A stretch of 47,350 bases of DNA, taken from CAZRUA01 sp964603125 (GTDB lineage: Bacteria > Bacteroidota > Bacteroidia > B-17B0 > Aurantibacillaceae). Both the position numbers and the translations under genes were made by a program. The notes under the pieces were generated by a model, which saw nothing but the letters and a program-made list of their open reading frames with translations, was not told the DNA's origin and searched no databases. This document shows, one piece after another, positions 25,068 through 33,210 of this stretch (within the stretch, counting starts at the first letter, position 1; every line of letters begins with the position of its first letter). The DNA is taken from the NCBI GenBank assembly GCA_964603125.1, contig CAZRUA010000012.1, positions 1-47,350 on the forward strand. The letters are read 5' to 3'.

Positions 25068-26943
25068 CTATTGTGCTTCAGCCATTTTAGATACGCGCTT
25101 ACGCTCGTTTTCATCTAAAATAATTTTGCGCATACGTAAGTTAGTTGGAGTGATTTCAACATATTCATCGCGTTGAATATATTCCATTGTTTCTTCTAAG
25201 CTAAATTTAATTTTAGGTGCAATACGCATTTTGTCATCAGTACCACTTGCGCGCATATTGGTTAACTTTTTCTCACCACACAAGTTAATTACTAAATCAT
25301 CAGGGCGAATGTGCTCACCTACAATCATACCAGGGTAAATTTCCTCGCCTGGATCGATAAAGTACTTACCTCTATCTTGTAATTTATCAATACTATAAGC
25401 AACTGATGTTCCTTTTTCCTTACTAATTAAAACACCTGCAATACGTCCTGGAATTGGACCTTTCCATGGTTCGTATGATTTAAAACGGTGAGCCATAATT
25501 GCTTCACCAGCTGTAGCTGTTAAAATATTGTTACGTAAGCCAATTAAACCACGTGAAGGAATTTCAAATTCCATGTGAATTAAGTCGCCCTTTGGTTGCA
25601 TAATTAACATATCACCTTTGCGTTGACTTACTAAATCAATTACGCGGCTAGATGTTTCTTCTGGAGTATCAATTGTTAATACCTCAACTGGTTCGTGTTT
25701 TACTCCATCAATTTCCTTAATGATTACTTGTGGCTGACCAATTTGTAATTCATATCCTTCACGACGCATTGTTTCAATTAACACAGATAAGTGTAATATA
25801 CCACGTCCATAAACCAAATATGAATCTGGCGAACCAGTTTCTTCAACTTTTAAAGCTAAATTTTTCTCTAACTCTTTATATAAGCGATCACGCAAGTGAC
25901 GCGATGTTACAAACTTACCTTCTTTACCAAAAAATGGCGAGTTATTGATAGTAAACAACATATTCATTGTTGGCTCATCAATGTTGATTACTGGCAAACC
26001 TTCTGGATTTTCAAAATCAGCAACTNNNNNNNNNNACATATCCATCTAAAATAGATTTCAACTGATGGGGATTTTCAAAATCAGCAACTGTATCTCCAAT
26101 TTCAAAACCTTCAATACCAGTAAAGGCACAAATATCTCCAGCTGGAACTTCAGTTACTTTTACTTTACCTAAACCATCAAATACAAAAAGCTCTTTTACA
26201 CGAGATTTCATAATTGAACCATCGCGTTTTACTACAGAAACTGGCATATTTTCTTTAATAGTACCACGGTGAACGCGTCCTACAGCAATACGGCCAATAA
26301 AAGAAGAGTAATCTAATGATGTGATTTGCGCTTGTAAAGTACCTTGGTGCTTTGGAGCCTCAGGAATACTTTCAAGAATTGTATCTAACAAATATGTAAT
26401 ATCTTCAGTAGGTGTTTTCCAATCTGCACCCATCCAACCTTGTTTAGATGAACCATAAACTGTTCTGAAGTCTAATTGTTCCTCAGTTGCTCCTAAGTTA
26501 AAGAACAATTCAAAAACTTGTTCCTGAACCTCTTCTGGCTTACAGTTGGGTTTGTCAACTTTATTTACAACAACAATAGCTTTTTTACCTTGTGATACTG
26601 CTTTTTGAGTAACAAAGCGTGTTTGCGGCATAGGTCCTTCAAAGGCATCTACTAATAACAAAACACCATCAGCCATGTTTAAAACACGCTCAACTTCACC
26701 TCCAAAGTCCGCGTGGCCTGGGGTGTCAATGATATTGATTTTTTGACCTTTATAAACAACAGATACGTTTTTAGCTAAGATGGTAATACCACGCTCACGC
26801 TCCAAATCGTTATTATCAAGAATTAATTCACCAGTAGCTTGGTTCTCACGAAAAAGCTTACATGTGTGAAGGATTTTGTCAACCAAGGTAGTTTTACCGT
26901 GGTCAACGTGGGCAATAATGGCAATGTTACGAATACTAGACAT
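25068..26943 (-). CDS. typA: Translational GTPase TypA/BipA, split by an assembly gap
   Basis: TypA is a ribosome-associated GTPase of the EF-G/LepA class that aids ribosome assembly and stress growth. The start at 26943 gives MSSIRNIAIIAHVDHGKTTL, with the G1 loop at residues 11-20. The later elements DTPGHADFGGEVER and VVNKVDKP are present, as is the C-terminal EIPSRGLIGLRNNILTATAGE. The reading frame breaks around the N gap at 26026-26035. Dropping the 64 bases between the two copies of a 21-base repeat restores one frame of 603 residues, a normal TypA length. The gene is therefore probably intact in the organism. Confidence 0.95.
26005..26089. repeat. Assembly gap with flanking 21-base direct repeat in typA
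   Basis: Bases 26005-26025 and 26069-26089 are identical (GGATTTTC...GCAACT, 21 bases). Between them lie ten N (26026-26035) and 33 bases (26036-26068) that have no place in TypA. The offset of 64 exactly accounts for the frame difference between the two gene parts. This looks like two contigs that truly overlap by 21 bases, joined with a default gap, with a short erroneous end on one contig. Confidence 0.9.
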
Positions 26944-26962
26944 GTATATTTTTTTAAGGGCG

Positions 26963-26970
26963 CAAAGATA
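26963..26970 (-). promoter_or_regulatory. -7 element (TATCTTTG) for typA
   Basis: On the minus strand TATCTTTGCG lies 20 bases upstream of the typA start. TATCTTTG is a common form of the Bacteroidota -7 box. No good -33 TTG was seen. Confidence 0.6.
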
Positions 26971-27135
26971 CAAAATTCATGTGGATAATTAAGTACTTTA
27001 TTTTCAATTAATTCCAAATTAGTGGGGATTTTCTTTGTACTTGTCGAAATTAATTTTACTTTTATTGGAGAAACCCGTTTGATTGTTGGGCGATATGAAA
27101 TGTAGTCCAAAGAATTGAACTTTAAACCTAGGCTT

Positions 27136-28164
27136 ATGAAAAAGGTACTTATTATTTCAAGTTTAATTGTAGCATTTTTTGTTGGTGGATTTTTATATTG
27201 GAATTCACAAGGTGATGCAACTCCAATTATCCCAGCAGATGCTCATTATGCCATTTGGGCTTTTTTAATAGGTGCTTTAGTAACTATTTCGTTGCCAATG
27301 GGTGCAATTGCAGGTTTAGTTTTTAAACCAGGTCCGAAAATTACTGCAATGTTTACTGCCTTTGGTGCTGGAGCTTTGATGGCGGCTTTAAGTGTTGAAT
27401 TAATTGCACCAACTGTAATGGATATTGTTGGCCAATCGGGTTCGGCTGAGCATGCGGCTCATGAAAAAAGCCATGCTGTTGTGAATATGATGGCCTTACT
27501 AATTGGTTGTGTTGGAGGTGGTTTTCTTTTCTTTTTTCTGGATGAGTTAATTAATAGTAAAGGTGGATTTTTAAGAAAAGTAGGGACAATTGTAAGTTTT
27601 ATTAAATCGAAAAAACCAAATGTAAATACTGAACATGTGGATGTGCATGACATGAACGAAGTAAAAGCGGCTCATGAAGAACATGGTGGAGCGCCAATGG
27701 CAATTTGGTTAGGTTTGTTAATTGATGGTATTCCTGAAAGTTTTGTAATCGGTGCTGGATTCCTAGCATTATTATCTGCTAAAATTGCTAGCGGGGCTGT
27801 AGTTACTTTTACAAGTGTTTTACCTTATACTTTAATAGCAGGTTTATTTCTGTCTAATTTCCCTGAGGCTCTCAGCGCTAGTTTAGGTATGCGTAAAAGT
27901 GGTTTATCAGTAAGTAAAATTTTAATGCTTTGGATGAGTTTGGTTTTAATCATTGCTATTGGAGCCGTTGTTGGATATTACGTTGGGTCAAGCATACCTC
28001 ATGAAATTGAAATTGGTATTGAAGGTTTAGCAGCTGGTGCCATGTTAACTATGATTGCTCAAACCATGATACCTGAAGCGGTTCATATCGGCGGAACAAA
28101 AGTAGTTGGTTTATCAGTACTAATAGGATACTTATCGGCAGTTGCGTTTAAGCTGTTTGAGTAG
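27136..28164 (+). CDS. ZIP-like metal transporter, divergent motifs
   Basis: A 342-residue multi-span membrane protein of the ZIP (zinc/iron permease) type. The two metal-site helices are recognisable but altered. The usual H-N-x-P-E-G reads D-G-I-P-E-S (LLIDGIPESFVIGAGFL), and the second reads S-N-F-P-E-A-L-S-A-S, so both histidines are missing while the Pro-Glu pairs are kept. Similar substitutions occur in a ZIP subfamily of uncertain substrate. A His-rich loop (HAAHEKSHAV, TEHVDVHDMNEVKAAHEEHGG) lies between helices. The ATG at 27136 is used; an earlier TTG at 27115 is unlikely. Confidence 0.85.
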   Translation: MKKVLIISSLIVAFFVGGFLYWNSQGDATPIIPADAHYAIWAFLIGALVTISLPMGAIAGLVFKPGPKITAMFTAFGAGALMAALSVELIAPTVMDIVGQSGSAEHAAHEKSHAVVNMMALLIGCVGGGFLFFFLDELINSKGGFLRKVGTIVSFIKSKKPNVNTEHVDVHDMNEVKAAHEEHGGAPMAIWLGLLIDGIPESFVIGAGFLALLSAKIASGAVVTFTSVLPYTLIAGLFLSNFPEALSASLGMRKSGLSVSKILMLWMSLVLIIAIGAVVGYYVGSSIPHEIEIGIEGLAAGAMLTMIAQTMIPEAVHIGGTKVVGLSVLIGYLSAVAFKLFE

Positions 28165-28175
28165 CTTTCCAAATT

Positions 28176-28472
28176 TTAGCGGATATGTTTGTTACATTTT
28201 CTGCAATATTGAACTCGAGCAATTTTTATTGGTTTAAATTCTTTCGGTTTCTCACAGCCTAGTGACCGGCTTGTTTTCTCGTATGGGAATGAAGTACGAA
28301 TAAACGGATACCCATATTGTAATGAAGTAAATCCTATTTTTAGTTTAGTTTTATGTAATGAACATTCCTCGGTAGTTTGATCTACATAATTTCTATAAAT
28401 ACATGATGAAAATGTAAGTAAGACTAGTAAAATCAAAGTTATGTACCAATTTTTATTTTTTATAGCGATCAA
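28176..28472 (-). CDS. Small cysteine-containing lipoprotein, unknown function
   Basis: A 98-residue protein with a hydrophobic signal ending in F-S-S-C (Cys24 as the lipid-modified residue). The mature part carries a Cys-x-x-His pair (EECSLHK) and ends with Y-C-R-K-C-N-K-H, which together could bind a metal. Similar small Bacteroidota proteins with an N-terminal C-x-x-H and a C-terminal Y-C-x-x-C exist, but I know of no assigned function. Its start overlaps the end of the phosphodiesterase gene by 20 bases. Confidence 0.7.
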   Translation of the reverse strand: MIAIKNKNWYITLILLVLLTFSSCIYRNYVDQTTEECSLHKTKLKIGFTSLQYGYPFIRTSFPYEKTSRSLGCEKPKEFKPIKIARVQYCRKCNKHIR

Positions 28473-29328
28473 AAATTTTTAAAAAATGAATGGGTTTGTC
28501 GGTTTGAACGAAGTCTGGATTTTTGTATATAGCATCTGTGTTCGATTTTTCAGTATCCAATCCCCAAAGTGTTACAAACAAACCGCTATTATGAGCTATT
28601 TCTATTTGTTCTTTTGTTATGATTTCATTATCAATTGTAATACCGTATAACCCCATGTTTTTTGCGATTTGAATTCCATTTTCAAAACTACTTGGGTATA
28701 TAAAAAGTCTAAGCCCGTTTCTTTTGCCTTGAAGTATTCTTAAAAAACTGGTATCCTGACTTTCAATTAGTATATTGTTTTGTAAACTATAATCGTCTAT
28801 AGCTTTTAAAATTGCATTTGCATATTGATTTAAAAACTGTGCTCTATTGCTCATGTTGGAATGCAGCTTACAATCAAATGTAAAAGTGTAATTGTGAATG
28901 TTTTTACCAGTGGAAATTAATTTATTGATTAATTCGTCAAAATTAATAAGTTCAACATTGTTAGAAATTGGTGAAGCGATTAAGCAGTTAGAGATTTCAC
29001 TCCATGTCTTGTCGTTAATAATGCCATTCGTGCAAACGGTCATTTCTTCTCAATTAATATTATGATACAAAACTAGAATGCTATCGCTTGTCATTTGTAT
29101 ATCCATTTCACTTCCATCAGCGCCTATTCTTAAAACTGGCTCAATTGATTGATATGTATCAATAGGATATTCAAACTCAAATCCCATACCTGCATGACCA
29201 AATATTGAAATTTGATTATTATTTAAGTTGTGAATTTCATACAAAGCTACATCTCTTTTGCATGAAATAATCAAGGTTAAACTCCAAAATAACAATAGGA
29301 TTTTCTTGTATAAACTAAATCGAGTCAA
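28453..29328 (-). pseudogene. Glycerophosphodiester phosphodiesterase-like lipoprotein, interrupted by in-frame TGA
   Basis: A GDPD-family frame of 291 codons cut by one TGA at 29052-29050, with the same frame continuing on both sides. The upstream part has a lipoprotein signal (L-I-I-S-C), the GHAGMGFEFEYPIDTYQSI segment and the metal-binding GSEMDIQ with E-x-D. The downstream part carries the barrel strands TVCTNGIINDKTWSEI and LYGITIDNEI and ends in PDFVQTDKP. In GDPD proteins the residue four after the HD/HN pair is usually Leu, so TTA to TGA by one substitution, or a sequencing error, would explain it. Restart at the ATG at 29043 is possible but would lack the catalytic half. Confidence 0.8.
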
Positions 29329-29346
29329 ACTGAAAACGAAATAATT

Positions 29347-30039
29347 TTAATTACTATTTCTAAGGCTATTCTCCAACTCCAAAGCCCTTGGAATTAGTAC
29401 TTCATCTTCAATTAAAGCATGAACAGCTAAATCTTTTTCAAACACTGCTAATTGAGTTAAAAGTATTCGATAAGGAGTTTGGTTAGTGCTTGGTGGTTGA
29501 TATTCTAATATAGCATTTCTAACTTTTAACAATTCTTTTTCAGTATCAAGATGAGAGTCGATAAACGATTTTAAAGTGTAATTTTTAGTTAGTTCATTAA
29601 ACTTTTCACTACTTAATTCACCATTTTTTAATTTAATCATTGCTTTAATGTAGGGAAGTAAATCTTTTTCTTCCGATTTAATGTGATGATTTAAATCCTT
29701 TGCATATTCAGCAAAAAACGAGTTTAAAATTTGTAACAATGGATGATTGTCAGAATAATCTTTTAAAAGTATGAGTATGCTCTGTTCAATTTCGGGAAGC
29801 TTCTTACCAAGGTAATAGGTATGCGTACGGTGTATATAATCAATGATTATATCTAGTGAAAATTTTTGATATTCTTTTTCTGAAAAGGTGCTTTCGTCAG
29901 CAAATGTTTCCAATAGGGCATAGATAAACTCTTGGTCAACATCCATTCTTTTCAACTCTTCATAAGAGTATAATAAATCTTTACTATTGGGTAAATTATA
30001 TCGTTGTGTTATTTGATTGATTGAAAATTCTGTTTCCAT
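29347..30039 (-). CDS. Hemerythrin-like domain protein (RIC/YtfE-related)
   Basis: A 230-residue helical protein related to the iron-sulfur cluster repair (RIC/ScdA/YtfE) group. His and Glu residues for a di-iron centre lie in IIDYIHRTHTYYL, HHIKSEEKDLLPYI, SHLDTEKELL and HALIEDEVLIPRALELE, in the usual order. The N-terminal ScdA cysteine domain is absent, although about 60 residues precede the first His. The family repairs Fe-S clusters or handles nitric oxide and oxygen stress. It is first in a minus-strand unit with the phosphodiesterase (18 bases) and the small lipoprotein. Confidence 0.85.
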   Translation of the reverse strand: METEFSINQITQRYNLPNSKDLLYSYEELKRMDVDQEFIYALLETFADESTFSEKEYQKFSLDIIIDYIHRTHTYYLGKKLPEIEQSILILLKDYSDNHPLLQILNSFFAEYAKDLNHHIKSEEKDLLPYIKAMIKLKNGELSSEKFNELTKNYTLKSFIDSHLDTEKELLKVRNAILEYQPPSTNQTPYRILLTQLAVFEKDLAVHALIEDEVLIPRALELENSLRNSN

Positions 30040-30053
30040 GATTTTAATTTTAC

Positions 30054-30061
30054 CAAAGATA
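30054..30061 (-). promoter_or_regulatory. -7 element (TATCTTTG) for the hemerythrin-like gene
   Basis: On the minus strand an exact TATCTTTG lies 15 bases upstream of the ATG at 30039. The -33 position is not clear. Confidence 0.6.
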
Positions 30062-30144
30062 AAACATTAAAAATTGAATTAATACAGTGTGGAAAAGTTT
30101 GTATTATCTTAATGATTAGTATCATGTTAATATTAGTGCATAAA

Positions 30145-30173
30145 AAAAGCCGTTAGGTAAGCTAACGACTTTT
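30145..30173 (-). terminator. Terminator of the DUF4412-like gene
   Basis: On the minus strand an AAAAGTCGTTAG / CTAACGGCTTTT stem (one G-T wobble) with a five-base loop runs into a T7 tract. It lies 18 bases after the stop at 30192. Confidence 0.85.
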
Positions 30174-30191
30174 AAAACATTAATTTTTTAA

Positions 30192-30830
30192 TTATTGTTC
30201 AAATTTTTTGTAATCAGCAGGTACTTGTAAATCAGCTAAGTTTATTGTTTTCTTTTCAATAACAGTAACCTCTAATTTGTCAATTACTTTGCCATCGCTA
30301 ATGTTGCTTTGAATACTTAACATTGGCATTGCTCCTTTTGGTAAATCAGTTATTTGATTAAAATAAACAGCCGATTTATCTTTTCTATTCCAAAGTTTTA
30401 CCATAGGAACAAAGAAGTCAAATTTATCGGTAGAAATCCAAAAGCTAATAGTTGTGTTCTCGTCTGTGTTTTTAACTACATACTCAGTACATTTTTTACC
30501 AGCTATGGTTTTAGTGTTTTTTGTTTTTGTTACTTCACATTTACCTTTTATTTGAGCAGGAGTTTCTGATTTTGATTCTCCCCATACTTTACGAGCTGGG
30601 TTGGTAAATTTTATAGTTTTCGCTTTTAAGTCAAATAAGAAGCTTCCTTCTACTTTTCCACTTTTTTTGCTAACGTTATCAAGTTTAATATTATCACCCT
30701 TAACAAAATAATAGTTGGTGCTAGTATCGCTTTTCATTTCGCGTTTAAAAGTAATTTTACCTTCAAAACCTTGAGCAAAAGCGCCTACTGTTAAAGCCAA
30801 TGCTGCAACTAATAATTTAATTTTTTTCAT
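30192..30830 (-). CDS. Exported DUF4412-like protein
   Basis: A 212-residue exported protein: the signal peptide MKKIKLLVAALALTVGAFAQ is followed by a beta-rich body. It resembles DUF4412 proteins in the FEGKITFKREMKSDT start, the IKGKCEVTKTKNTKTIAGKKCTEYVVKN core and the closing VPADYKKFEQ. Two cysteines near residues 119 and 134 could form a disulfide. No function is known. It is a single-gene unit with its own terminator, divergent from yraN. Confidence 0.78.
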   Translation of the reverse strand: MKKIKLLVAALALTVGAFAQGFEGKITFKREMKSDTSTNYYFVKGDNIKLDNVSKKSGKVEGSFLFDLKAKTIKFTNPARKVWGESKSETPAQIKGKCEVTKTKNTKTIAGKKCTEYVVKNTDENTTISFWISTDKFDFFVPMVKLWNRKDKSAVYFNQITDLPKGAMPMLSIQSNISDGKVIDKLEVTVIEKKTINLADLQVPADYKKFEQ

Positions 30831-30879
30831 TTTGTTGTATTTTAGTATTTTTAATTTGAACTCAATAAACCATTATTGT

Positions 30880-30909
30880 GCCAAATGTTTGGCTAAATTA
30901 GCAAACTTA
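30880..30909 (-). promoter_or_regulatory. -7 element and 14-base palindrome upstream of the DUF4412-like gene
   Basis: CAAACTTA at 30902-30909 reads TAAGTTTG on the minus strand, an exact -7 match. Just downstream in that direction lies GCCAAATGTTTGGC (30880-30893), which has 6-base arms around TG and falls near the expected transcript start. It may be an operator or a short hairpin. No regulator is suggested. Confidence 0.4.
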
Positions 30910-30933
30910 TATAAATAATCAAAATAGTTGTAA

Positions 30934-31305
30934 ATGGCTCAACATAACGATATAGGTAAGGTAGGAGAAAGTTTAGCTTTAAACCATATTAAAAGCATTG
31001 GATATTCAGTTTTGGAGCAAAACTGGCGTCACAAAAACCTCGAAATCGACCTGATTGCGAAGGATGAAAATGTTTTATTGGTTATTGAAGTGAAAACTCG
31101 AACTTCTGATTATGCTGGGGATCCAGAGGTATTTGTTGACTCCTCAAAGCAAAAAAAGCTAATTAGAGCCATCAATGAATATGTAAGTCAAAAAGACATA
31201 GATTTAGAGATTAGATTTGATATTGTTTCGGTATTACTTGTTAAGTCAAAACCAATAATAAATCACATAAAAGGAGCATTTTATCCTAAAATAGCCAAAA
31301 TTTAA
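30934..31305 (+). CDS. yraN: YraN family protein (UPF0102)
   Basis: A 123-residue YraN protein with a restriction-endonuclease-like fold. The motif LEIDLIAKDENVLLVIEVKTR contains the E-x-D and E-x-K residues of this nuclease-type core. The N-terminal DIGKVGESLALNHIKSIGY is also typical. The family is widespread, often near rnhB in other bacteria, and its precise role is unsettled. No -7 element was found directly upstream. Confidence 0.93.
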   Translation: MAQHNDIGKVGESLALNHIKSIGYSVLEQNWRHKNLEIDLIAKDENVLLVIEVKTRTSDYAGDPEVFVDSSKQKKLIRAINEYVSQKDIDLEIRFDIVSVLLVKSKPIINHIKGAFYPKIAKI

Positions 31306-31418
31306 CTCAGAACCGAAGAAAACCAGGCAATTTTCACCATTTCAATAGCTGTTCGCTGTGTTTCATCGTTCAATTATTCATCTTGTTCTTATTTTAGGGC
31401 TACCACAGTTTAATTTAG

Positions 31419-31426
31419 TATCTTTG
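31419..31426 (+). promoter_or_regulatory. -7 element (TATCTTTG) for the pseudouridine synthase
   Basis: An exact TATCTTTGCGGC 31 bases upstream of the ATG at 31457, in the gap after yraN. This is the common Bacteroidota variant. Confidence 0.6.
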
Positions 31427-31456
31427 CGGCTTATTAAAAAAGTAAAATAACAAAGC

Positions 31457-33181
31457 ATGAAGGGTAAACGCACAAGTAAACCAAGAAACATTTTTGACAG
31501 TTTTAAGGAAGACGAAAAAAGAGGAGCGAAAAAACGTGGGTCGGATAAAGCTGAAGGAGCTTCTTTTGATGGTGAAAAGCGTGAAAGAAGAACTTATGGT
31601 TCAAAAGAAATAGGTGGTGATAAACCTGAGTTTAAAAAGGCAGGTGGTTTCAAAAAAGCAGGTGATTCGGATAAAGGAGAATTTACTAAACGCAGTGGCT
31701 CATATTCTGACTACAAAGAAAAACGCAGTTATAAAAAGTCTGATGAAGGCGATTTTGGTGGTGAAGATAAACCAAAAGGGAAAGGTGGTTTTAAGAAAAT
31801 AGGAGAAACATCTGGCGATAGAAGAAGTTTTAGAAGCAGAGAAGTAAATGGTTTTAAATCAAAACCTTACTCTGAGGACGAAAAAAAATACGACAGAGAA
31901 AGTAAAAAGCCTTATAGTGAAGACCGACCTTTTGCAAAAAAGGATGCAGGTGATGGTGAAACAAAACGCAGAAAATACGGTGAAGATAAGGCTTTTGGAC
32001 CAAGAAAGAGTTATGCTTCTGACGATAAAAAGTCTTTTGGTGATAAGAAAAAATCTTTTGGCGATGACAAACCATTTGGTCGTAAGAGGGATTTTGGAGG
32101 AGAAGAGAAGAAATCTTTTGGCGATGATCGCAGAAAGAAATATGGTGATGATAAACCTTTTGGAAGTAAAAGAGAATTTGGTTCAGACGAGAAAAAGTCA
32201 TTTGGTGGGGAGAAAAGAAAAACTTACGGTAGCGATAAACCTTTTGCTCGTAAGAAGGATAGTGACGATGGAGAAAAGAAATCCTACGATTCGCGTTACA
32301 AATTAGGAGCTGATAAAAAAGGCTATGGTAGTAGAACTAGCCATGATAATGAGTTTGGAACAACTGAAGATTACGATAAATTATACGAAGAAAAAACTTT
32401 CCGTTCGAAAGTGAAAAACTTTGAAGAGCGCCCTCGCACTAAAAAGAGTTTCGCTTCTAGTAAAGCAAATGCAGATGGTTTAATTCGTTTGAATAAGTAC
32501 ATGTCAAATGCAGGTATTTGTTCTCGTCGTGAGGCCGATAAGTTAATTGAAAGTGGAGCAGTAACTGTTAACGGGAAAATTGTTTCTGAATTAGGTTATA
32601 AAGTTCGTCCAGATGATTTAGTGAGCTACGGTGGAACTCCAATTAAAAAGGAACGTAATGTTTATGTGTTGCTGAATAAGCCTAAGGATTTCATAACAAC
32701 AGTTGATGATCCTCAAAATCGCAAAACAGTTATGGAATTAGTAAAAAGCGCTTGTCGCGAAAGAATTTACCCTGTTGGACGTTTAGATAGAAACTCAACT
32801 GGGTTGTTGTTGTTTACTAATGATGGAGAACTAACAACGCGCTTAACGCACCCAAGTAATGGAGTTAGAAAAGTATATCATGTTATTTTAGATAAAAACG
32901 CAAAGCGTGAAGATTTACAACAAATGATGGAAGGTGTGATGTTGGATGATGGTGAGATAAAAGTGGATGCAGTGGAATATGTTGGTGACTCTAAAAAGGA
33001 ATTAGGTGTAGAATTACACTCTGGTAAATACCGTGTTGTGCGTCGTATTTTTGAACACTTAGGTTACGAAGTTGTGAAATTAGATCGAGTTGGTTTTGCA
33101 GGTTTAACAAAAAAAGATTTACCTCGTGGTAGATACAGATTGTTAACCGAAAAGGAAATTAACTTTTTAAAAATGGTTTAA
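31457..33181 (+). CDS. RluB/RsuA-type pseudouridine synthase with long charged repeat N-terminus
   Basis: A 574-residue enzyme. Residues 1-340 are a highly charged, low-complexity extension of Lys, Asp, Glu, Gly, Ser and Phe, with imperfect repeats of the type KKSFGDDKPFGRKR. The catalytic part follows: an S4 RNA-binding domain (about residues 343-400, LNKYMSNAGICSRREADKLIESG) and a pseudouridine synthase domain whose catalytic Asp is in YPVGRLDRNSTGLLLFTNDGEL (near residue 444). It should convert a uridine in 23S or 16S rRNA to pseudouridine; which one is not determined. The extension is probably disordered and RNA-binding. Confidence 0.92.
   Translation: MKGKRTSKPRNIFDSFKEDEKRGAKKRGSDKAEGASFDGEKRERRTYGSKEIGGDKPEFKKAGGFKKAGDSDKGEFTKRSGSYSDYKEKRSYKKSDEGDFGGEDKPKGKGGFKKIGETSGDRRSFRSREVNGFKSKPYSEDEKKYDRESKKPYSEDRPFAKKDAGDGETKRRKYGEDKAFGPRKSYASDDKKSFGDKKKSFGDDKPFGRKRDFGGEEKKSFGDDRRKKYGDDKPFGSKREFGSDEKKSFGGEKRKTYGSDKPFARKKDSDDGEKKSYDSRYKLGADKKGYGSRTSHDNEFGTTEDYDKLYEEKTFRSKVKNFEERPRTKKSFASSKANADGLIRLNKYMSNAGICSRREADKLIESGAVTVNGKIVSELGYKVRPDDLVSYGGTPIKKERNVYVLLNKPKDFITTVDDPQNRKTVMELVKSACRERIYPVGRLDRNSTGLLLFTNDGELTTRLTHPSNGVRKVYHVILDKNAKREDLQQMMEGVMLDDGEIKVDAVEYVGDSKKELGVELHSGKYRVVRRIFEHLGYEVVKLDRVGFAGLTKKDLPRGRYRLLTEKEINFLKMV
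31900..32290 (+). repeat. Imperfect coding repeats in the pseudouridine synthase extension
   Basis: Runs based on AAATCTTTTGG(C/T)GATGA recur about six times. They encode variants of K-S-F-G-(D/G)-(D/E)-K and D-K-P-F-G-(R/S)-K. Repeat units vary in length and sequence, and no fixed spacer is present. Confidence 0.7.
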
Positions 33182-33187
33182 ATGAAT

Positions 33188-33210
33188 AACCCTCGAAAGA
33201 GGGTTTTTTT
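33188..33210 (+). terminator. Terminator after the pseudouridine synthase, abutting the next start codon
   Basis: An AACCCTC-gaaa-GAGGGTT hairpin with a T-tract ends at 33210. The next gene's ATG is at 33211 (or 33217), so there is no room for a promoter between them. Confidence 0.88.

Noticed and set aside
26005..26089. The 21-base direct repeat as the target duplication of an insertion element in typA
   Set aside because: No transposase or terminal inverted repeats are seen, and collapse of the repeat restores the reading frame exactly, which favours an assembly overlap.
29050..29052. The in-frame TGA as a selenocysteine codon, since selD is nearby
   Set aside because: The position is not catalytic and is normally Leu in this family, no selenocysteine insertion genes are visible, and the nearby mnmH explains selD.
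31900..32290. Regular repeats that look CRISPR-like
   Set aside because: They are in a continuous reading frame, vary in length and sequence, and encode a charged protein arm.
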